Shown here: piece by piece, positions 14,402 through 20,314 of the stretch
How positions within the stretch are numbered: position 1 is the first letter of the stretch
Layout of the letters: the number at the start of each line of letters is the position of its first letter
From: Bacteroides sp. CAG:144
Lineage (GTDB): Bacteria; Bacteroidota; Bacteroidia; Bacteroidales; UBA11471
DNA: 20,314 nt
Reading direction: 5' to 3'
NCBI GenBank assembly: GCA_000434215.1
Contig: HF999746.1
Coordinates: 13,431 to 33,744 of the forward strand
The notes under the pieces: model-generated
Databases searched by the model: none
Told to the model about the DNA's origin: nothing
The model's input: only the letters and a program-made list of their open reading frames with translations
Program-made: the position numbers and the translations under genes

Positions 14402-15763
14402 ATGAGAAAAAAAAATTGTTTGGGACTGTGCGCGGTGGCGATATTTTTGTGCATCGGAAAAAGCGCGACAGCCCAGTCGACCGATTCGATAACTCTTTCT
14501 CTCGATCAGGCTATAACCATAGCACTTAGTGAGAATCCGACGATAATCGTGTCCGATATGGAAATAAAACGTACCGATTATGCCCGTCGAGAGTCTATCG
14601 GAGGCTTGTTGCCGACGATCGATTATTCGGGCTCTTATTCGCGCACGTTGAAAAAACAGGTCATGTATATGGATATCCCCGGTATGGACGATGGCCTGGA
14701 AGTCGGCCTCGACAACTCTTGGTCTACCGGCTTTTCCTTGTCTTTACCTATCATAGCTCCGGCACTTTGGAAAAGCCTGAAATTATCGGCGGTGCAACTC
14801 GAACAATCGCTCGAAAGTGCCCGATCTTCCCGGCTTTCTATGGTCGATCAGGTAAAAAAAGCCTATTACTCCATACTTATGGCTAATGATTCTTATGAAG
14901 TTTTGCAGCAGAGTTATGATAACGCCCGGATAAATGCCGATACTTATCGGCATAAGTATGAGCAGGGAACGGCCTCGGAGTATGATGTTTTGAGAGCCGA
15001 TGTGGCTGTTCGCAATCTCGAACCTTCGCTTTTGCAGGCAGAAAACGCGTTGAGATTGTCCAAACTGAATTTGAAAGTGCTTTTGGGGCTTGATTCCGAG
15101 TTACGTATCGGTCTGGCTACCCGTTTGTCCGATTATGAAGAGTCTATGTATGCCGATATGTTGCAGCCCGATACTTCATTATCGCAGAATACAAGTTTGC
15201 GGCAAATCGATTTGCAGAGTGCTTATTTGAAACAAGCGTTGAAAACCCAAAATATGTCTTGGGCACCCACGTTGGCTTTTGTCGGTTCGTATACATGGTC
15301 GTCGATGAGTAACGGCGGTGTTTTTCAAGATTTCAGATGGACGCCTTACTCCTACGTAGGAGTATCGCTTTCGATACCTATTTTCAATGGAGGAACGCGT
15401 TACTACAAAGGCAAACAGGCCCGTGTCGCTTATAATGAAATGCAATATCAGCGGACGAATCTCGAACGGAATCTACGTATGCAACTTACGGCGGCAATGG
15501 ATAACATAAGGGCATCTATCAAGCAGGTTGTTTCGAGCAAAGAAGGGGTACGCCAAGCCGAGAAAGCCTATCTTATTATGCAGAAAAAGTTTGAAGTCGG
15601 TGCGGCTACCGTTATCGAACTCGATGATGCCAATTTGGCTTTGGCCTCCTCGCGCCTTTCCTATTATCAGGCCATACACGATTATCTCTCAGCTCAGTCC
15701 GATCTCGAACAGATTTCGGGAAATATCGATTTCGACCGGTATAAAATCGATGACAAAAAATAG
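14402..15763 (+). CDS. TolC-family outer-membrane efflux protein
   Basis: The 453-residue protein has a signal peptide of about 25 residues (MRKKNCLGLCAVAIFLCIG, then KSATAQ). The mature part shows two OEP repeats: helical stretches such as SLDQAITIALSENPTI and VKKAYYSILMANDSYEVLQQ, and later QVVSSKEGVRQAEKAYLIMQ, alternate with beta-barrel segments. GGLLPTIDYSGSYSR and SWAPTLAFVGSYTW are typical strand-turn pieces. Three copies would form the trimeric outer-membrane channel and periplasmic tunnel for the pump encoded downstream. It is the first gene of the operon, the usual Bacteroidetes order. It ends in TAG at 15761-15763, showing that TAG is a normal stop here. Confidence 0.92.
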   Translation: MRKKNCLGLCAVAIFLCIGKSATAQSTDSITLSLDQAITIALSENPTIIVSDMEIKRTDYARRESIGGLLPTIDYSGSYSRTLKKQVMYMDIPGMDDGLEVGLDNSWSTGFSLSLPIIAPALWKSLKLSAVQLEQSLESARSSRLSMVDQVKKAYYSILMANDSYEVLQQSYDNARINADTYRHKYEQGTASEYDVLRADVAVRNLEPSLLQAENALRLSKLNLKVLLGLDSELRIGLATRLSDYEESMYADMLQPDTSLSQNTSLRQIDLQSAYLKQALKTQNMSWAPTLAFVGSYTWSSMSNGGVFQDFRWTPYSYVGVSLSIPIFNGGTRYYKGKQARVAYNEMQYQRTNLERNLRMQLTAAMDNIRASIKQVVSSKEGVRQAEKAYLIMQKKFEVGAATVIELDDANLALASSRLSYYQAIHDYLSAQSDLEQISGNIDFDRYKIDDKK

Positions 15764-15796
15764 ACTTTATTTTCAATGGAAAAAACAATATCATAT

Positions 15797-16813
15797 ATGA
15801 AAAATTACAGAAAAAGTCTCATCCTTTCGGTTGTGGTACTTTGTGTTTTAACCGCTTGTTCCGAAGAAAAGAAACAAACGTCGGTAGTCGAGGAAAAACC
15901 TCAGGTCCGTCTCGAAACCGTGAATGTGCAATCGGTCGACCAGACGCAGGAATTTACCGCTACTGTCGAGGCCAATGTGGTAAACAATATATCTCCTTCG
16001 ATGGTATTGCGTATCGATAAGATATTGGTAGAAGTGGGAGACCGTGTGAAAGCCGGACAACTGTTGGCCGAGATGGATCGCTCCAATTTGATACAGTCAA
16101 AAACCCAACTCGATAATATCCAGCTCGAATACGATCGTCAGCTGGCCTTGTATGAGGTGGGAGGAACGTCGAAACAGCTCCTCGATGCCCAACAGACCCA
16201 GCTCGATGTGGCTCGCACTTCTTATGAAAATCTGAAAGAGAATACCCAACTTATCAGTCCTATCGACGGTATCGTTACGGCCCGTAATTACGATAACGGC
16301 GATATGTATAATGCCGGGAATCCTGTACTTACGGTACAGCAGATTATGCCCGTGAAGCTGATGATTCATGTGTCGGAAGGCTTTTATACTCAGGTAAAAG
16401 AGGGTATGGAGGTGAAAATTCATCTCGATGTATATAAAAATGAAGAATTTACCGGTAAAGTAAGTCTTGTGTATCCGACTATCGATGCTGCGACACGTAC
16501 TTTCCCGGTGGAAATCAAGCTCGATAACAAAGATATGCGGGTGCGTCCCGGTATGTTTGCTCGTGTAACGATAAATTTCGGAACCGAACGTCGTGTCGTA
16601 TTGCCTGATTTGGCCGTCGTAAAGCAAACCGGTTCGGGCGATCGTTATGTTTATGTGTATGAAGATGGTAAGGTCGATTTTGTAAAAGTGGAGTTGGGTC
16701 GCCGTACCGATACGCGCTATGAAGTATTGTCGGGCGTGCCCGACGGTGCACGTGTTGTTGTTGCCGGTCAATCACGACTTCATAATGGAGCCGAAGTAAC
16801 TGTCGTCGAGTAA
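15797..16813 (+). CDS. RND efflux periplasmic adaptor (membrane fusion) lipoprotein
   Basis: The 338-residue protein starts with a lipoprotein signal whose lipobox is L18-T19-A20-C21, so Cys21 would be lipidated and anchor it to the inner membrane. It continues with the lipoyl half-motif around ISPSMVLRIDKILVEVGD, an alpha-hairpin (LDNIQLEYDRQLALYEVGG and TQLDVARTSYENLKENT), the second lipoyl half ISPIDGIVTARNYDNGD, then beta-barrel and membrane-proximal domains. These are the standard parts of AcrA/MexA-type adaptors, which link pump and channel. An in-frame ATG at 15776 would add seven residues ahead of the signal peptide; the later ATG gives a cleaner signal sequence. The gene lies 12-33 nt after the channel gene, depending on start. 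Confidence 0.92.
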   Translation: MKNYRKSLILSVVVLCVLTACSEEKKQTSVVEEKPQVRLETVNVQSVDQTQEFTATVEANVVNNISPSMVLRIDKILVEVGDRVKAGQLLAEMDRSNLIQSKTQLDNIQLEYDRQLALYEVGGTSKQLLDAQQTQLDVARTSYENLKENTQLISPIDGIVTARNYDNGDMYNAGNPVLTVQQIMPVKLMIHVSEGFYTQVKEGMEVKIHLDVYKNEEFTGKVSLVYPTIDAATRTFPVEIKLDNKDMRVRPGMFARVTINFGTERRVVLPDLAVVKQTGSGDRYVYVYEDGKVDFVKVELGRRTDTRYEVLSGVPDGARVVVAGQSRLHNGAEVTVVE

Positions 16814-16851
16814 ACGAAGACATGTTTTATAAACGCTAAAAAATCAGAAAT

Positions 16852-19800
16852 ATGAGTCTGTATTCAACCGCAGTCAAAAAACCGATTACTACGGCGCTTT
16901 GTTTCGTGGCCGTAGTGGTTATCGGCCTTTTCTCTTTGACGCGCCTTTCTATCGACTTGTTACCGAATATCGAGACCAATACGATTATGGTGCTTACCTC
17001 GTATCCCGGTGCAAGTGCTTCTGATATAGAGACGAATGTTACCAAGATCATGGAAAACACGCTCAATACTGTGAGCGACCTCAAAGACATATCTTCGCAA
17101 TCGAAAGAAAATCTTTCGATCGTTACTCTTGAATTCGAGTACGGAACCGATATCGATGTGGCTACCAATGACGTGCGCGATAAGATCGACATGATACGTT
17201 CTACATTGCCCGATAATGCCGGTACGCCCGTACTTTTTAAATTCGGAACCGACGATATTCCTATCGTTATTCTTTCGGTAACGGCCGAAGAAAGTATGCC
17301 CGGTCTTTATAAAATCCTCGACGATAAAGTCGCTAACCCTTTGAAGCGGATTTCGGGGGTCGGTGCCGTTTCCATCTCGGGTGCACCCGAGCGGGAAATA
17401 CAGGTTTATTGCGACCCGGCCAAACTGGAAGCCTATAACCTTACCGTCGAGGCGATTTCATCGATCATTGCCAGTGAGAACCTGAATACGCCGGGAGGTA
17501 GTTTCGATATCGGGTCGAATACCTATTCGTTAAGGGTACAAGGCGAATTTTCCGATCCCAAACAACTCAATGATATTGTTGTCGGTTCGTATAACGGAAG
17601 TTCGATCTATTTACGAGATGTCGCACGGGTGGTCGATACGGTAAAAGAACGCGAGCAGGAGGCCTACAACAACGGCCAGCAGGGTGGTATGATTGTGATC
17701 CAAAAACAATCTGGTGCAAATTCTGTGAATATTGCCAACAGCGTGTTGAAGAAGTTACCGGCCATACAATCCGAATTGCCTTCGGATGTGAAGCTCGGTA
17801 TCATCATCAATACTTCCACCAATATCGAAAATACTATCGGCAGTCTTGTCGAGACGGTTTTGGTAACGTTTGTCATCGTCATGCTGGTCGTATTGGTATT
17901 CTTGGGTCGTTGGAGAGCTACATTCATCATCATTATTACGATCCCTATATCGTTGATCGCCTCGTTCTGTTATCTGTTGATCTCGGGAAATACGTTGAAT
18001 ATCATATCGTTGAGTTCTTTGAGTATAGCGATAGGTATGGTTGTCGACGATGCTATCGTGGTGCTTGAAAACGTAACGAACCACATCGAGAGAGGAAGTG
18101 CTCCGAAACAGGCAGCCATACACGGTACCAATGAGGTTGCTATTTCGGTTATTGCTTCGACCCTTACCATGTTGGCCGTGTTCTTGCCTCTGACATTGAT
18201 TACCGGTATGGCAGGTATTCTGTTCCGTCAGTTGGGGTGGATTGTCAGCATCATTATGATAATTTCCACCGTGGCGGCTTTGTCGCTTACGCCGATGCTT
18301 TGTTCGCAATGGTTGCGTCTCGATCCTAAAAAAGGACGGTTGTATACTTTGATATTTACGCCCATAGAGAGAGCCCTCGATGCCCTCGACCGGGGATACG
18401 CGCGTCTCCTTACTTGGGCGGTAGGACATCGGTCGCTCGTCGTTATTATAGCCGTTCTCGTTTTTATGGGAAGTATGATGCTTACGAAAATGATTCCGAC
18501 CGAGTTTTTCCCGACACAGGATAACGCCCGTATCGCAGTGAATTTGGAGTTGCCTATCGGTACACGTACCGAAATCTCGCGGGATGTGGCATTGCGCATA
18601 TCGAATGAATTCCAGAAAAACTATCCCGAGATAAAGACGATTAACTTTACTGTGGGACAGGCCGATACCGATAATACCTACGGCTCTATACAAGAGAACG
18701 GTACGCATATTGTTGCGATGAACATCGATTTGCTGAGTGTAGGAGATCGGGAACGGGGTCTGCTTGAAATTTGTGAGTTGATGCGCCATGACTTACAGAA
18801 ATATGTCGAGGTAAAGACCTTTGAAGTCCTTGCCGGTGGTGGAACGGGAGGTATGGCTTCCCAAGCGTCGGTCGATGTGGAAATATACGGGTACGATTTT
18901 GCGGCAACCGACCGTATAGCTCGTGAGGTACAGCAGGTGATGGACAAAATGAAAAGTTGTTCCGGAACGAGCATCAGCCGGGAAGACTATATACCCGAGT
19001 ATCATGTCGATTTCGACCGGGAAAAGTTGGCTTTGCATGGCTTGAATGTAGCTACGGCATCGTCGTACTTGCGGAGCCGCATCAACGGAACGACAGCATC
19101 GTATTATCGAGAAGACGGAGAGGAATATGACATCACGGTACGTTATGCTCCCGAATACCGCCAGTCTATCGAGGATATAGAAAACATCGTTATTTACAAT
19201 GCTGCCGGAGAAGGAGTGCGGGTACGTGAGTTGGGTACCGTTGTCGAGCGTCTTACTCCCCCTACTATCGAGCGTAAAAACCGGGAACGTGTTGTAACGG
19301 TTACCGGCTATGTTGCTCCCGACGCTGCATTGGGAACATTGGCTGCTGAGGTAAGAGCGGCGATCGCCCAAATCGATATACCCTCGGATATAACGGTTTC
19401 TTTGGCCGGTTCGCTCGAAGATCAAGAAGATATTTTCAGCGACCTGTTCATATTGGCCATAATGATTATACTGCTTGTCTTTATCGTATTGGCGGCACAG
19501 TTCGAGTCATTGACCTATCCGTTTATTATTATGCTTTCGCTGCCGTTTGCCGCTACCGGAGTATTTATGGGATTGGCTGTAACGGGTACGCCGTTGAGTG
19601 TAATGGCTCTGATCGGTCTCATCATGTTGGCCGGTATTGTGGTAAAGAATGGTATCGTGCTTATCGACTATACCAACCTCAATCGTGAAAGAGGCTATTC
19701 CATTACTTATTCGGTCATACATGCCGGGCGTTCCCGTTTGCGTCCCGTATTGATGACGACGCTGACGACCGTTTTCGGTATGATTCCTATGGCAATAGGT

Positions 19801-19968
19801 ACGGGAGAAGGCTCGGAGATGTGGCGGCCTATGGGTATGACAGTGGCATGGGGACTTTCGGTTTCGACGCTGATTACCTTGCTTATCGTACCGGTTGTAT
19901 ATGCCATATTTGCTAAAAACGGAGTCATTCGCACCCGTAAAAAATTGCAGAAACAAAATAATAACTAA
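16852..19968 (+). CDS. RND multidrug efflux transporter (AcrB/MexB, HAE-1 type)
   Basis: The 1,038-residue protein is an inner-membrane proton-drug antiporter with the usual two-fold layout: one membrane helix, a large periplasmic loop, six helices, then the same again. The proton-relay aspartates are Asp399 and Asp400 in GMVVDDAIVVLENV. The essential lysine is Lys932 in GIVVKNGIVLIDYTN. FLGRWRATFIIIITIPISL and FESLTYPFIIMLSLPFA mark the helix starts after each porter domain. It begins MSLYSTAVKKPI, the normal AcrB-like start. The size is slightly below AcrB. Substrates cannot be inferred, but the relay and loop pattern favour organic compounds over the metal-ion HME class. The gene follows the adaptor by 38 nt and precedes a PII-like gene by 11 nt. 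Confidence 0.95.
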   Translation: MSLYSTAVKKPITTALCFVAVVVIGLFSLTRLSIDLLPNIETNTIMVLTSYPGASASDIETNVTKIMENTLNTVSDLKDISSQSKENLSIVTLEFEYGTDIDVATNDVRDKIDMIRSTLPDNAGTPVLFKFGTDDIPIVILSVTAEESMPGLYKILDDKVANPLKRISGVGAVSISGAPEREIQVYCDPAKLEAYNLTVEAISSIIASENLNTPGGSFDIGSNTYSLRVQGEFSDPKQLNDIVVGSYNGSSIYLRDVARVVDTVKEREQEAYNNGQQGGMIVIQKQSGANSVNIANSVLKKLPAIQSELPSDVKLGIIINTSTNIENTIGSLVETVLVTFVIVMLVVLVFLGRWRATFIIIITIPISLIASFCYLLISGNTLNIISLSSLSIAIGMVVDDAIVVLENVTNHIERGSAPKQAAIHGTNEVAISVIASTLTMLAVFLPLTLITGMAGILFRQLGWIVSIIMIISTVAALSLTPMLCSQWLRLDPKKGRLYTLIFTPIERALDALDRGYARLLTWAVGHRSLVVIIAVLVFMGSMMLTKMIPTEFFPTQDNARIAVNLELPIGTRTEISRDVALRISNEFQKNYPEIKTINFTVGQADTDNTYGSIQENGTHIVAMNIDLLSVGDRERGLLEICELMRHDLQKYVEVKTFEVLAGGGTGGMASQASVDVEIYGYDFAATDRIAREVQQVMDKMKSCSGTSISREDYIPEYHVDFDREKLALHGLNVATASSYLRSRINGTTASYYREDGEEYDITVRYAPEYRQSIEDIENIVIYNAAGEGVRVRELGTVVERLTPPTIERKNRERVVTVTGYVAPDAALGTLAAEVRAAIAQIDIPSDITVSLAGSLEDQEDIFSDLFILAIMIILLVFIVLAAQFESLTYPFIIMLSLPFAATGVFMGLAVTGTPLSVMALIGLIMLAGIVVKNGIVLIDYTNLNRERGYSITYSVIHAGRSRLRPVLMTTLTTVFGMIPMAIGTGEGSEMWRPMGMTVAWGLSVSTLITLLIVPVVYAIFAKNGVIRTRKKLQKQNNN

Positions 19969-19979
19969 AAGATGTTCCG

Positions 19980-20273
19980 ATGAAAGCTTTATTTATAGCC
20001 TTTGACCAGGCTCATTATGAAGATGTTTATAACGTACTTACCCATAATAACTGTCGCGGTTTCACCTATTGGCAGGACGTGCAGGGACGTGGTACGAAAT
20101 CGGGAGAACCGCATTACGGCAGCCATGCTTGGCCGAGTATGAACTCGGCGATTCTTTCGGTTGTCGACGAGACTCGTTTGGGTATTGTTCTTAAAGCCCT
20201 GCATACGCTCGATGAAGCAAAACCGGCTCTTGGTTTGCGGGCTTTTGTTTGGGATATCGAGAAAGCTATTTGA
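19980..20273 (+). CDS. Small PII-like protein linked to the RND operon
   Basis: The 97-residue protein has the size and likely beta-alpha-beta ferredoxin-like layout of PII-type signalling proteins: strand MKALFIAF, a helix, then VQGRGTKSGEPHYGSHAWP (34-52) where PII proteins carry their T-loop region, then strand AILSVV, a helix and FVWDIEKAI. It is not a canonical GlnB/GlnK: the usual uridylylation tyrosine context and the full ATP-binding motifs are not apparent. I recall similar short proteins in Bacteroidetes annotated as hypothetical or PII-like. Proteobacterial metal-RND loci carry comparable small proteins (DUF3240). It starts 11 nt after the pump gene, so it is very likely co-transcribed. 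A role in sensing or modulating the pump is inference. Confidence 0.72.
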   Translation: MKALFIAFDQAHYEDVYNVLTHNNCRGFTYWQDVQGRGTKSGEPHYGSHAWPSMNSAILSVVDETRLGIVLKALHTLDEAKPALGLRAFVWDIEKAI

Positions 20274-20314
20274 TAATCATAGTCTCTTGTAAATTGTTCC
20301 TCCTGCCGATAATT

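Overview
The window looks like chromosomal core sequence from a member of the Bacteroidales. Promoter cores of the Bacteroidetes form TAnnTTTG stand in front of most transcription units. Several gene pairs match arrangements I know from that group: a glycosyltransferase followed by dihydroorotase, TetR-OMF-MFP-RND, and a fused malic enzyme/phosphotransacetylase. Codon use and protein sequences are also typical. I cannot name a genus. No tRNA, rRNA, CRISPR array, insertion sequence or phage gene is visible.

Layout, left to right. Positions 1-269 (minus) hold the N-terminus of an EF-G-like translational GTPase, divergent from hemW (471-1601, plus). A dispersed-repeat island (about 1667-1840) separates hemW from the minus-strand pair rlmH and a DUF2490-type outer-membrane protein (3055-1888). 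Facing right are nadC (NAD biosynthesis) and a YigZ/IMPACT-family gene (3213-4691). A second, larger repeat island (4690-5060) fills the gap to mfd, which reads leftward (8435-5088). mfd is interrupted by one in-frame TAG at 7179-7181, just before the RNA-polymerase-interacting domain. Next come a polyprenol-phosphate-mannose-synthase-like glycosyltransferase and dihydroorotase (8688-10817). Two strong hairpin terminators follow, shared with the convergent malic enzyme gene (13242-10960).

The right third is a tripartite multidrug-efflux locus: a TetR regulator (13571-14188), then an outer-membrane factor, a lipoprotein adaptor, an RND pump and a 97-residue PII-like protein (14402-20273). The small gene follows the pump by 11 nt and looks like part of the operon. 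The three pump proteins should form an envelope-spanning, proton-driven exporter. The TetR protein probably controls it, and the PII-like protein may modulate it.

Most of the window is ordinary housekeeping sequence. The points most worth checking are the amber codon in mfd, the PII-like partner of the efflux pump, the structured intergenic repeats, a Gln in place of the first metal-ligand His in dihydroorotase, and promoter cores lying almost on top of start codons.
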